A stretch of DNA of 64,000 nucleotides from Arbacia lixula (GCA_963669155.1 OZ022581.1:9258627-9322626), one strand, 5' to 3'; positions 49,801 to 61,365 are shown, counted from the first letter of the stretch. Made by a program: numbers and translations. The notes: generated from the sequence alone by a model not told the origin.

Positions 49801-52145
49801 TGCAAATACCAAAGTACATGTATAAATCCCTTCTAACAAGTTATATTTGGTATCATAAGTGGACTTTCTGTACCTCAATAAGCTTGACAGAATTAAACAT
49901 CTAGTGTGATATGTTGGATCGGCATAATACAGGTGTGCTGCAAATGCCGCAAACATAGGTTGCGTCCTGCAAGATACTTGGAAATGTGTAATATGCCATG
50001 AAATGTAAGTTGAAGGAGAGATAGCTTGAAGGCACCATCCATAGTAGTCATGTCATGTAGACCATTGCTGATTTTATTTTGTATTGGTGCACTGTGAAAA
50101 GCATCTTCTTGTCAGTTGGTATGTATTTGTGTACATGTAATTCTTCCTCTTTGTAATACCATGGACCTAGCATGGATGGACTGCGCTCGGATAGACCTCC
50201 TTTGATCCAATGATGACCACCGCCTCATAAAAATTCAAGACATTCAGGTGTTTCAAACAATACGCTGTATTTCTAATTAGGCAGTGCCTTCCTCTGAATA
50301 ACAAAAGAAAATCTGGTTTGGGGAACATGTCAACCGTTCAGCCTTCGCTGGGAGTTCATAGCTGATCTTTTTACACACACTGTGAAGAAGTTTTGGAGTG
50401 AGCGAATGAAAATGTTGATAAAATTGTATAAAGAATTTGGTCCGTAACTTTTTCGGACATCTCCGGACACGGATTTGAGGTTGTTTCCATGAAAGGTAAA
50501 ACACTCAATAAACGATTTACACGATATTTTGAAGGAAATATGATTGCCTAATGTGTGATATGGAGACATTTCCCTGACATGTTTTCGACAGTATTCTCCA
50601 TTTATCACAAAAACGCAATTAACGATATAATCTGAAATTCACAGAATCGTATCATTATAAGATGTACTACTACTGCACATGCACTTCAGTTCATGAAGTG
50701 GTTCTGAAATCTTCTGCGCATACAAAATATATATTCCTCTAAATGCATCCAAAATTCGTCTTGCATATTTGGCGGCGGTCGTCACTGGATCAAAGAACCA
50801 AATGCGTCAAATATTCTATTGTGCTATCAATGATCGCGACTGGTGAAGGAATAAATTATTCTTCGTGCCGACTCCAGTTCTAACACCTTCCTGGTAATAC
50901 ACTGTACACACATGTGTCAAATCAGTTGCGAAACCAGAATGTTTATTTAATGTTACATATTGTTAAGGTTATTCTCATTTCAGGTGAATAGCAGTAATAA
51001 AGAAGTGCCATTACCTTGGAGATGGGAGAATATTTGAATATTTCTAGTTAGAAATATAAAGCCATTTTGTTAGACATGATATGTATTTCTATGTTGGCAG
51101 GTTTCTCATAAGCAGGGCTGTAATATGTGTGTTTTCTTGGACAAAAATGGAAGCGTGGATGATTTGAGTGTACAAAGGGTATACAAATATTGTACAGTTT
51201 GATTAATTTGTTTGACGTCAGAAGAGATGGTCCATACGTTGTATCACTTTTAGGGGTTTGGAAGTGAATCTGAATGGTTTATAATGAAGGAGTTTTGTAG
51301 AAAGTATCTGAATTTTATTTTGCTGCATTTATTATGTAGTAGCCAGCCAAAGAAAATGTGGAGAACGGTAGAAACCCTTGCCCGAATAATGACTAGGAAA
51401 GGAAATGTGATGATAATTTGTTAAAGTGTTGGCTTCAAGATGCTCGCCATGGATTACAAACTTTGATTTGACCTATTGTTGGGACTGTGGCTGCATAGAT
51501 AAAGTGCATGGGGCACCCTAGAAACAGTTCTTTGTATTCAGGTTGCATCTTTGAGCGAACATAGCTAGGAATGAGCAATTCCTTTTCCTTTTCTGGTAAT
51601 GTTAATTTTCATAATGGTAGCATTAATTTGATTTGCTCAACTTACGCTAGAATGTTGGTTTATTTCAGCTTACTGTGTTCATAATTATTAAGTTTTAAGT
51701 AATTGTAATGGAGAGCTGAATTCTTAACAAAGAAAAGTTAATTGGTAAAAACATGTAGAACAGCAAAAGAAGTGCATCGAACTCGGTGAGAGATCCACAG
51801 AAGAATGGAAGGCCCACATACGTTGAATATGAGGAAGAAATTTAGAATTGGTCGGTGACATTTCAAATTTAGTGAGGGAAATGTTTAGGACGTCGGTTTA
51901 ATAAGGCTTGTGCACAAGCAAAGCTCACAAATATGCAAGGGAGAAATTAGGACCAATATTTTAAACCTTTGAGCAAGAGAGAAAGAAAGGCATTGATATG
52001 TGAAAGTTTGTCAATCAATTTGACATTTTGTGAGGGAGGAGATAGACCGTCAGTCCACAGAGAGAAACACATTTTGAATGTACAGTAACAGATGAACTGT
52101 AAAATGTTGCATTGTATTTGTGAAATAAAACCAAAACTAGAACAT
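46863..52145 (+). other. LSM14: Probable long LSM14 3' UTR
   Basis: About 5.3 kb of AT-rich DNA without supported genes follows the stop codon. AATAAA at 52,124-52,129, with a GT-rich stretch after it, is a good poly-A signal. Earlier AATAAA sites (for example near 50,508) could give shorter transcripts. The UTR length is inferred, not observed. The stretch shows no strong MITE content, unlike the intergenic DNA downstream, which supports it being transcribed and selected. Confidence 0.45.
52124..52129 (+). terminator. Candidate poly-A signal of LSM14
   Basis: AATAAA in the context GTGAAATAAAACC, the last strong signal before the repeat-rich spacer. Confidence 0.45.
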
Positions 52146-52149
52146 CAAC

Positions 52150-54750
52150 TCAAGTGTTCACGTTGCATTTCTCTAAAAGAGTGTGAATTATGAAAGTCAA
52201 TGATTGAGAAATGATTGAGATGATATATACATGAATAGCATAATTATGACAGGTAGATACTCCCTATGAAGTCGTCCTAATTTTTAAATTTTACCATGCA
52301 GAATCCCCCAGGAATATCATACAAATTGGTGGAAAGTTGAATTGTGACTTCAACCATGCACAATGTATCGTGGCTTAGAGTTTAAAAAAAAAAAAAAAAA
52401 ATTACAGCAGGTCACTGAAAGTTGTAGCAAAATTTAGCAAGAGATGCAGAAAATTCATAATTTTACCTTAACCCAGTGTACTTTCCTTGAAGTTGGTAAC
52501 GGCAAATTGGGACGATAAAAGAACATCTGGTTTGCCATGTTCTTCATGTATATTTTTGCTTAGAATAATCATTACCTCATAAATACTAATATATTATTAT
52601 TACAGGTAGTCGTAAGATACTCGTCGAACATTTCCACTTTCTTTAAATGATATATATGTATACCATTTTACCTGTGCATTTTATATACACTGTATCATGA
52701 TACACATTTATTTACAGGCACACCTTTATGACAACGATGCATTTCTCCATTAAAAAAAAAAAAAAAAAGGGGCAATTTATGGAATCATACAGCATACTAA
52801 ATATAGGAGAACACCTCGCAAGTGACGTCACAATAGTAAACATTTAAGAAACTCGTAAATTTGTTATCCTTTGACGGATTCTCTTCAAACCTTTACTAAT
52901 GTGACGTTTATTATTTTCTGCTTTTATTAAAACAAATTTAACTGTGGACAGCTCTACTTAGTTTGTAACTAGACACACCCTGCACCCCGTTTGACTTGAC
53001 GGGCTCAGGGACCCATTTCTACATTCAAATTCCAGGGACACATTTATTATTGATGACAATCCGTTCTTTTTTTTTTTTAAAGAGAATGCTAACTGATATC
53101 CAAGACTACTCGTGTACCGATCGATCGATGGAATTTCAGACAAATTTATAGCCTTTTTAACGAAACCCTTCAATAATGATTAAAGTATCAGGTTGAAATG
53201 TTGATAACTTCTTAAAATGTGGGGCGAAGTATCATTCTATGGTTTGATGTACAACACATCATTGTCATGAAAATTGTTATATCAATCTCTCATTTTCATA
53301 TGTGAAAGCAATTCATTCCATTTTGGTCATGTTCGTGTTGAAAGATAACATGTCCATGCTACTCTTAACACGCATGCCATTCTTAAAGTTAATGTCTGAA
53401 GTTGTTATCAAGTTACGCGCCCTAAGGATCGTCCGCTGGAGAACAATAATGTATTCGACAGGGTCCGAGCATTTCTAACAGTTTGGAACTGAGGTTAAAG
53501 TTTAATTGAATTCGAAAGTCGCCTCAGTGCTAACTACATACTCGGATTTATAACTCGGCTTCGAGTTCCGAGAAACGCGCGGCGCCCCAAGATTCCACTC
53601 GCATGTATTTCCCCAGGGGTCTCGTGGCTATTTTCAAAGACGAAGACGCCGTCATGGTATACACTCTAGCATCGGCTCCAACCTATATAAGCTGCGTCAT
53701 CAATTAAAAAAAGATATTGTTAGAGGAAAGAAGGAAACTTGGAACCATGCTTACATGGCATCACATCGAGGTGCTGCCAATTTGAGAAGTGGTTAAACTG
53801 CTACTTTTATAACTTCCTGTTAAGTAATTTGATAAAAAGTACTACCGGACTTTCTTTGCTAACCTGCTTCTTGGACTTTTCCTCTCTTGTTACATTACAG
53901 TAATGCAATTTCCTTCCACAGGTTTAGGTGCACTGGCTCTACATTACTTGGGAATTTCCTTTCAAACTGTTTTAAGTGTGATTCAGACGTTCTTGTGGCT
54001 TTATCCGTGCAAAAGCAAATCCTGCCCACAGATACATAGAGGCGTTTGGACTAACACTTCGTCTTGTCTGACAAGCAGTGTAATGCTTAATGATATGATT
54101 CATGAAGATACGCTAAGTTCAAAATGTACGTACCTTCTGTTTTCATCCCGAGGGACCAATTCTTTGTCATTTTACAAATTACATCTTTGAGAGAGAGTCA
54201 GGCTGCCGTGTGTGGTTCTCTGACTCATTATCATCCAGAATCCACTCTGACGAAAGGTCACAGTCAGCTCTCTCAGTCACGGCACTGAAGTAACTGGTAA
54301 TTAGTCTAAAACCAAGACTTAAATGTTAAGACGTAACATGAATTAATTCTGTAATGCTGCTCCAATAGATTTTCGTTTCATCCCTTTGTTATCCTAAAAT
54401 AACTTCCTGTTACTCACTATCAAAATATACCACTAAGTGGAATCTACTAATAAAGTAGTTATTATCACGCTGTTATTATGAACGCTGTTTTAAGTCATAT
54501 TCGGTCCATCTCCAAAGTTCTGTAGATGAAATCAATGATACCTAAGAAGCTTTTATTAAGGATACATGTAATACAATTTCTTAAAACATTTTTAAGATTT
54601 TAGGCAGCTTATTATAAAACAGGCATTGTGTACAAATTGACGACTAAATTTTGCATCACCACTTGGGTTCGTCTGCTAGTGACTGACATAACTTTATCAA
54701 CTTGTTTTTTTTTTTTTTTTAGGTTTTATGTACCTTAATTTCAAACACAT
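52150..54750. other. Intergenic DNA
   Basis: Two poly-A runs (about 52,384-52,401 and 52,750-52,768), a copy of the CRE-bearing repeat (52,811-52,885), and a CpG-richer segment (about 53,500-53,700). That segment ends in CTATATAAGCTGCGTCATC (near 53,683), which looks like a TATA box. No gene is found downstream of it, so a promoter is only a possibility. Confidence 0.35.
52811..52885 (+). repeat. Dispersed repeat carrying a perfect CRE
   Basis: Plus-strand partner of the repeat at 17,750-17,835: ACCTCGCA, GTGACGTCAC, and TTATCCTTTGAC in the same order. Confidence 0.45.
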
Positions 54751-54752
54751 TG

Positions 54753-55114
54753 AAAGGGCATATATTGTACTGGGAAGGCAAAAAAGCCTTCAAAATGTAA
54801 TTGTTAGCAGTCTTCTTGCCAATGGTCTTAAATTCATGTATTGTCTATTTTAGAAGCTTGCTGAAAGTTATTTGCCCTCAAATGATCCACATATGGAGTA
54901 ATTAATGATTAAATCCTCAAAATGTTCGGCCCAAACATTTTGAGAATTTGTGATTTAATCACTCATTACTCCAAATGTAGATCATTTGAGGGCAAATAAC
55001 TTTCAGCAAGCTTCTAAAATAGACAATACATGAATTTGAGACCACTGGCAAGAAGATTGCTAACAATTACATTTTGAAGGCTTTTCTGCCTTCCCAGTAC
55101 AGTATATGCCCTTT
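54753..55114. mobile_element. Near-perfect hairpin MITE
   Basis: A 362-bp element whose two halves are inverted copies, from AAAGGGCATATATTGTACTG at the left to the inverse TATATGCCCTTT at the right. Only a short loop lies near 54,930. The right flank is TTAA and the left flank TTGA, so TTAA-type insertion is possible. No coding capacity. Confidence 0.8.
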
Positions 55115-55393
55115 AAACAAAGTGCGTGTACGTTTACCTAAGCATGCTTCTTAAGCCATACCTTGTTGTTTCTTTAAGATGAACTCCTTCACAACTCTTG
55201 GAACACTAAATGCAAGTGTTTTATCTATTCTTTTAAACAATTTGTGTCATAATAATGCCTAGACATTTATACAATCAATGTACATTTATTATGTTCACTC
55301 AAAAAGTAAGCATGACTGCGTGCTTCTAAGAAATGTAATTTACGACACTCACTCTGTGTGAACGCGGATAAACTTGGAGATGCACAACTTTAA

Positions 55394-56062
55394 GGGTCCC
55401 TGCAATCAAAATGCATGTTGACTTATGTTGATTCAACTTAATATGCATATCACAAAATCAGTAACGGCTTAATGGAAATATGTGTCCTTTATTTTAAAAT
55501 AATTTTTCTATATTTTTTCTCAGCACTGATAAGCCCCGCCTCCAAAAATATCCTCCAACTCAAGATTCTTGCTGTGACATCATCACAGGTATAAATTAGC
55601 AAGAAAATAGACATAATTTATGCACAAACTAAACATTGCAATGACTACCTGCAAGTGTTTATAATGTCATCGCATGTTTATACAATGTATTTCCCCCCTT
55701 GGCATATAGCAAGCACATTTCTGACATAAGGAAACGATTATTCCCACATGAAAGGTTGCTAGGTTGTATTGTGTGAAGACATGTGATGCTCTCGTGGGCA
55801 GGTGGGGGTAGTCATTGCAATGTATAATTTGTGCATAATTCTGTCTATTATCCTGCTAATTTTTAACTTTGATGACGTCACAACAAGAATCTTGAGTTGG
55901 AGGAAATTTTTGGAGGCGGGGCTTATCAGTGCTGAGAAAAATATAGAAAAAATTATTTTAAAATATAGGACACATAATTCCATTGAACAGTTAGTGATTT
56001 TGTTCAATACATGTTAAGTTGCATCAACAGACATCAACATACATTTTGATTACAGGGGACCT
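55394..56062. mobile_element. Fold-back MITE with TTAA target duplication
   Basis: A 669-bp element flanked by TTAA on both sides (55,390-55,393 and 56,063-56,066). Each arm is about 250 bp; the inverted ends are GGGTCCCTGCAATCAAAATG and the inverse of AGGTCCCCTGTAATCAAAAT. Both arms contain GCCCCGCCTCC and a CRE-like TGACRTCA. The loop (about 55,650-55,800) is unique. TTAA duplication fits piggyBac-type mobilisation. Confidence 0.75.
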
Positions 56063-56099
56063 TTAATGGGGAAATGAAAGAGGACGGGCATGGATTTGA

Positions 56100-57320
56100 T
56101 TGTAATTATAAATTAAATATGTCATTATAAAAAGGACACATGTAAGCACATCTATACTTCATTCAAGTCACGGAGGGTAGGGGATTCCACAAAGAATGGT
56201 TTACCCTTGTTGATCAAATCCCGATCATTATACTCCATTAAATCAATCGAAACTGCGTTTTCTATAAATTTGACTTTCGCTAAAACATGATTCACGGATT
56301 ACCACTTCCTCACAATTAATCATTGTATCAAACAACTACTCGCATACAGGTTTTCAAATACATTAACTAAACTAATATATTTTGATATTTATCAAACTGT
56401 GTGTGGGAGAACCAAGGTACACATACCCTTTCTGGCAATTATATAGCTCAACTTAGCGAGCGTTACAGCGACTGCACGATTGTTTTGGCAATTTTATAGC
56501 TCATCTTAGCGAGCGTTACAGCGACTTGCACGATTATGCATGATTTAATGTGTATTAATGTATGTTCACAGTACAGGACCACATGACCGACCGTACAGTG
56601 TTTCTGATTGGCTGGTGGGACTGACACCGTGACGGTGCTGATATCTTTCAGATACTGTATTAACATACATGTATTACTTGTGTCCCCAACACAAAACAAA
56701 TCGAGGGGACACCATTGTCGGTGCCGATATACATATGACTTTGTGAGTAGAGGCGCTTCCTCTGACAAATATCTGAGAACAATCATCTGATAGCACTTAT
56801 GTACATGTGATTGAACTGTTTTTGATTCATCAACAATTTTACACGTCCGATTCGTGAGATGACGCATTAAACTATAGTTAAGACTACTTTTGTATAAAAA
56901 AAAATGATAAAAAACATAAAAATACCGTAAATGTATCACTTCCCTTGGCCTCGTCCTATGTGCCGGGGTGATAGTTAGTACACTGTATAACATTGTGTGT
57001 CCTGGGTAAATTGTGATGACAAGATATCTTCAAGGACATCAATTCATCGCTTGAATCATCATGATGCAGAATGTCCCCCGAGTCTAAAGTTTGAAGAGCT
57101 CCAAGGTTGATGTCCTTATTTATAACCCGATACATTACATGTATTTACTATTTTCGGTTAGCGTTTTATGTCCTTTGATTCATAACTGGGCCGAAATGAA
57201 GATAAGATGAGGTACCGTTTTGCCATTATTACTGGTTCCGGGTTTTGTTTAATTGAACGATTTAATATAATTTTAGATGATTCATACAGAAATCAAATAA
57301 GAATGGGTCCGACAATCATG
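56100..57320. other. Intergenic DNA
   Basis: AT-rich, with a local direct repeat at 56,440-56,525 (CTCAACTTAGCGAGCGTTACAG then CTCATCTTAGCGAGCGTTACAG, about 60 bp apart). No supported gene. Confidence 0.4.
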
Positions 57321-57538
57321 GCAGAATCAAGCCCACTTCCGGAGAAGTTCTTGTATGTATGCAATGGACTTGACATGTTTATCAAATGTAAGAACCAAGG
57401 TGTTGCTGTATTGACACTGAATAGAGCCTTGATTTCAAATCTTTGATATGTGTATTATGAAACTTGCAAAATCTCGCAATTATTATTCTCGTAAATATAA
57501 AAGATTAGGAGTATTAGTGGTAAAGACTACAGGGTTTA

Positions 57539-58266
57539 CACTACAGCTCAAAGGAATTGGCATAGGGAAAGTGAAAGGGAAGAAATGAAAGAAGCCGGAA
57601 GTTTTGAACCGCGGTATATTTTGTCCAGTTAAAGATTGTCCGTCCCTTTTGCAAGCTTAAAATTTGAAATCGTCTATCACGATCGTAAATTGAAGAAAGT
57701 GTGATTCAAGAACATTTCTAAGAATATAGCATGTTGAAGCTTTCTGTATATGTAAAAAAATTCAGCCGTTAAATTTCAAACCGACTTTTTTCGTACTACG
57801 AAAAAAGTATTAGTCTTCGTTACAGTATCTATGTGGTTATTATGCGTGTGTGAAATCCTAATCTTATGAGTAATTACCAAACTTTGGAGATGATTCCTCC
57901 TATAGAACATTTTTTTTTTCATAATGCGTTTTATAATTTGATAAACAGATTAATCAGTAAATCAGATACTTCAACACAAACTGCTCAGAGCCTGAGGTAA
58001 AGACGTTGTTTATACGTGCATTATTTGAATTTTACACTTCGTATCAGTTTCAAATTTTGAATATAGAGCTTCCTAACACTTCTCTATATGTTTTACCAAT
58101 GTTTCGATAATTATGTGGTGATCTGAAAAAGGGACGGGCTGTCTTTAAGCATGAAACAGGCTAAAGCATCGTGTTTCATGCTGAACTGGACAAAATGTAC
58201 CGCGGTTTAAAACTGCGGGTCCTTCCCTTTCCCCTTTCCCTATGCCAATTCCTCTGAGCTGTAGTG
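57539..58266. mobile_element. Palindromic TA-flanked MITE, copy B (itself interrupted)
   Basis: Same family as 41,263-41,490 and 59,341-59,535: ends CACTACAGCTCAAAGG and its inverse, flanked by TA on each side. Without its insert the copy would be about 212 bp, matching the other copies. The insert lies next to the ATTTTGTCCAG motif near the centre. Confidence 0.8.
57633..58144. mobile_element. TTAA-flanked MITE inserted in copy B
   Basis: 512 bp between TTAA at 57,629-57,632 and TTAA at 58,145-58,148. Inverted ends are AGATTGTCCGTCCCTTTT and, inverted, AGACAGCCCGTCCCTTTT. Removing it with one TTAA restores GTCCAGTTAAGCATG, which matches the centre of the other copies (GTCCAGTTCAGCATG). The interior includes the palindrome CTTTTTTCGTACTACGAAAAAAG near 57,786. 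No protein. Confidence 0.75.
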
Positions 58267-58484
58267 TAAACCCTGTAGTCTTTACCACTAATACTCCCAA
58301 TCTTTTATATTTATGAGAATAATAATTGCGAGATTTTGCAAGTTTCATAATACACATATCAAAGATTTGAAATCAAGGCTATATTCAGTGTCAATACAGC
58401 AACACCTTGGTTCTTAAATATGATAAACATGTCAAGTCCATTGCATACATACAAGAACTTCTCCGGTAGTGGGCTTGATTTATT

Positions 58485-59180
58485 TGTGATTGGCTGTTGT
58501 ATGACCAATCACCACTGCATTTCAGGTGGGGCCAATCTTTTTCTGGAAAAGATTAAGCAAGAACAAGAACAAGGCACAATAATTTCATACAAATGGATCA
58601 TTTATTCCACAACCCAATACAATCAGATCCAAAATCCCATTTCTCCCGATCTAGCTGTTTTCAAACTTATACAAACAAAATATTAATAAAAATTTGCAAA
58701 ACAAGAGAAAGTGAAAGGATGTTTTAATAAATCAGGGTAAATCATAAATCGTATAAAAATTGATGACAAAAGTGTTAGCGCTGGTACTGGTAGCAAACGG
58801 CCTTGGAGACTGGTGTTGGTGCACATCATGAAACCAGCCACAGATGACCGTGAGTGGGACAGTGGGTAGTAATACCAAGGGGGCAGGAACAGGTGTCCCC
58901 CAGGCACACCAACACGCGCACTAGGACAGCAGGCGGTGAACTTGGGGGAGATTGCGTGGTCAGTGGAAGGATCAAGGGATGACGAGCGCAGACCATCGCG
59001 ATGCGGTTTGGAGATTATGGCGATGTGGTTTTAGAGGGAACTATCACGCTGTGGTTTGTAGGAAACCACAGACAGACATGTCTTCTCTGTGATGATTATG
59101 ATGGTGAGCTCAGAGGCCGTGCACTGATTATGCATCCCAAAACACATTCTCACAACTGCATGCATGAAACTCAGCAATGG
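58485..59180. other. Intergenic DNA, G/C-richer than its surroundings
   Basis: Bases 58,780-59,030 are richer in GC and CpG. On the minus strand the frame stays open for over 100 codons (about 59,025-58,683), but it has no recognised domain, no splice-site support and no adjacent partner exon. It might be an unknown exon or UTR of EXOSC4 or a neighbour. Confidence 0.3.
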
Positions 59181-59186
59181 ATTTAA

Positions 59187-59265
59187 CCCTTTGTCTTCCA
59201 GATCAACTCTAGCTCTGTGTGAATGTCGGGAGTCACTTGTGAAATGGCATGTGGGACTCAAAGAG
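59187..59265. mobile_element. Possible short TTAA-type MITE
   Basis: TTAA then CCCTTTGTCTTCC at the left; GGACTCAAAGAG followed by ATAA (a probable mutated TTAA) at the right. Related to 40,624-40,705. Confidence 0.35.
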
Positions 59266-59340
59266 ATAAGGTAGTAACTCATCCTGAAAACAAGTTGCTT
59301 TCAAAAGAAGCAAAATAAATAAATAAATCAGATCAATGTA

Positions 59341-59535
59341 CACTACAGCTCAAAGGAATTGACATAGGGAAAGGGAAGGAGCCGCAGTTTTAAACCGTGG
59401 TATATTTTTTCCAGTTCAGCATGAAACATGCTTTAGCCTAAAAATCATGTTTCATGCTGAACTGGACAAAAGCTACCGCAGTTCACAACTGCCGCTCCTT
59501 CCCTTTCCCTACGCCAATTCCTTTGAGCTATAGTG
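59341..59535. mobile_element. Palindromic TA-flanked MITE, copy C
   Basis: A 195-bp uninterrupted hairpin: CACTACAGCTCAAAGGAATTG at the left, inverse CAATTCCTTTGAGCTATAGTG at the right, TA on both flanks, centre TTCAGCATGAAACATG with its inverse. It serves as the intact reference for copies A and B. Confidence 0.85.
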
Positions 59536-59539
59536 TATG

Positions 59540-61245
59540 TTTGTGCCAAATTTGACAATTGTGCAATTTCATCATTGGCAACACCTGTGAGATGTCAATA
59601 TATGAGATGAAAACTGGGGCACTACACCTGTAACTCAATTTGTATGAAGGACATACATTCTTCTCTCAGCATCATGGTAGGGTACATGTACTTGCATATA
59701 CTTTACTAGAGAGCAACTTGCACAAAAATGTTGTCTTTTGCATACAGAGCATACAGACCCAAACTCGACCACACTACAGCTCATTTTCCAGCATGGTCGC
59801 GTTTCAGAAGTTTAAGGACTTGTTACATTTTCTACATCTTTAAAAACTTGTGTCAATCTGTTCTTCTCTTTTGTCTGAACAATTTTCCATTGGGGTGAAC
59901 TATCCCTTAAGAGGTATTACACATGACTCTCAAAATGTGAAACAAACTCATTGGACCAGTAAAATTGCTTTGTTATAAATTGTTCATGATTTTAATGTTG
60001 TGTATAAAGGTTGCAAAGAAAATAACATAGGATGGATGGACTGCCATATACATGTAGTAAGAAAAACCTATCATTTTAGTGGTATTTATAACAAGAGTCT
60101 ACTGTACATTTGCATTATCCAGCTGCAATAGAGTTAAGTTCTAACAATTTTTAATCCCAAAACAATGCACAGAAACATCTCCTTTACTCTTCACATATAT
60201 GTTACATGCAACTGGTCGAATAGTTGGGGCATGACATACATATGATTTATTATAATATATATTACATATCATTTATGATATATATAATATAAAGCATATC
60301 TCTAAACCCCCATAGTGACAGACATGCCTTTCCTATATTGGGCACTGCGGTAATGCCTCCAAAATGAACACCTCACAAGTTGAGAAGTGCATCATTTGTT
60401 GTTTTGGTCATAGATGAGCATGCCCTCCGTGCTTCCTGGACATCTACCTCTGACAGCGAGACTCCATCACCATCACCTCAGTCACAGGGCAGGATTCGGG
60501 AATGAGTAATGGTCAGTGATTCACACGTCCTGTGTGCCTGTGAGACAATAATGCTCTGAAACCTTGATGATTTTCAAACTGGATCAACCAACTTGTGACC
60601 AAAGACACAAGAAGTACAGTACATTAAACAGTACATTCAAACTTGTCCTCAAAGACCACCGTCTATGAAGTCGACCGGTCTGGAAAGAACACTTTTTTGT
60701 TTCTCTTGGGGTGGTCATTTTACACAGGAATTATTATCTAGAGTTCCTGGCAAAGGGATGTTACCCTGGTAGTTGAGAGGGTGACCTAGGGTAATAAATG
60801 TTGTGCATAATAAAGCAGTTATTAGCACAACAACAAATATTTTGGAAGTACAGTGATGAGAACACAATGAAAATCCAATTTATGATAACACTTTTGTATA
60901 TTTTAACCAAATTTTCAAGAAATGACAGGATATCTCATCCTGCAATACCTCTGTAGCTGTCATCCTGCATAGTCTGAAAGCTTTATTCATAAGTTGAGCA
61001 TAATGTTTGATAGAAACATATATCAACATGCTTTTAAACATCACTTTAACACTCCTAATTTGGACAACCATGCCCGGGCGATATTCAACAGAATGTCCAC
61101 CATGCGGTATTAGGCATAAAGTGTAATGGAAACACATGTATAACTCAACATGCTTCTGATAACTTCTCCATGAGTATGACACGCCCACTTTGGTCGCTCA
61201 TGCATTGGTGATGCTCCAAGATTGTTCAACGATGCTCAAGGACTT
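59540..61245. other. Intergenic DNA, possibly including the EXOSC4 3' UTR
   Basis: AT-rich, with a TA-rich near-palindrome at 60,245-60,292. AATAAA on the minus strand (TTTATT near 60,981-60,986) could end the EXOSC4 transcript about 380 bases past its stop codon. A possible orphan exon at 60,413-60,519 on the plus strand is listed separately. Confidence 0.35.
60413..60519 (+). other. Possible isolated terminal exon
   Basis: After a T-rich stretch and a TAG acceptor (60,412) one frame is open for 34 codons to a TGA at 60,517, with low-complexity acidic/serine content (SDSETPSPSPQ). AATAAA follows near 60,806. No upstream partner exon was found and the family is unknown. This could equally be chance. 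Confidence 0.2.
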
Positions 61246-61248
61246 TAA

Positions 61249-61330
61249 CCCTATGTATGCCTAGCAAAACGGCCCTTATGGGATCTGTGCGTATTACTTG
61301 TGAATAAAAACACATAAGGCACACAAAGAG
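61249..61330. mobile_element. Short TTAA-type MITE
   Basis: TTAA then CCCTATGTATGCC at the left; AAGGCACACAAAGAG then TGAA (mutated TTAA) at the right. The interior ACTTGTGAATAAA is shared with the copy at 40,624-40,705 (ACGTGTGAATAAA). It sits just past the EXOSC4 stop codon and probably within its 3' UTR. Confidence 0.55.
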
Positions 61331-61365
61331 TGAACAAAAGTTTGGTTTGTTTGAAGTCTCTTTCA

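Larger units (their letters stand above)
57325..58480. mobile_element. Outer 2 x 214-bp palindrome, split by a nested element
   Basis: Bases 57,325-57,538 and 58,267-58,480 are inverted copies of each other with only a few mismatches. Removing the DNA between them leaves a palindrome centred on AGGGTTTAAACCCT. The interruption sits exactly at the central TA. The outer ends (AATCAAGCCCAC and its inverse) show no clear target duplication. It could be an old palindromic transposon or an inverted duplication of flanking DNA. Confidence 0.75.

Noticed and set aside
58683-59025. Minus-strand open stretch of over 100 codons
   Set aside because: No start context, splice sites or recognisable family; kept only as a note in the intergenic entry.
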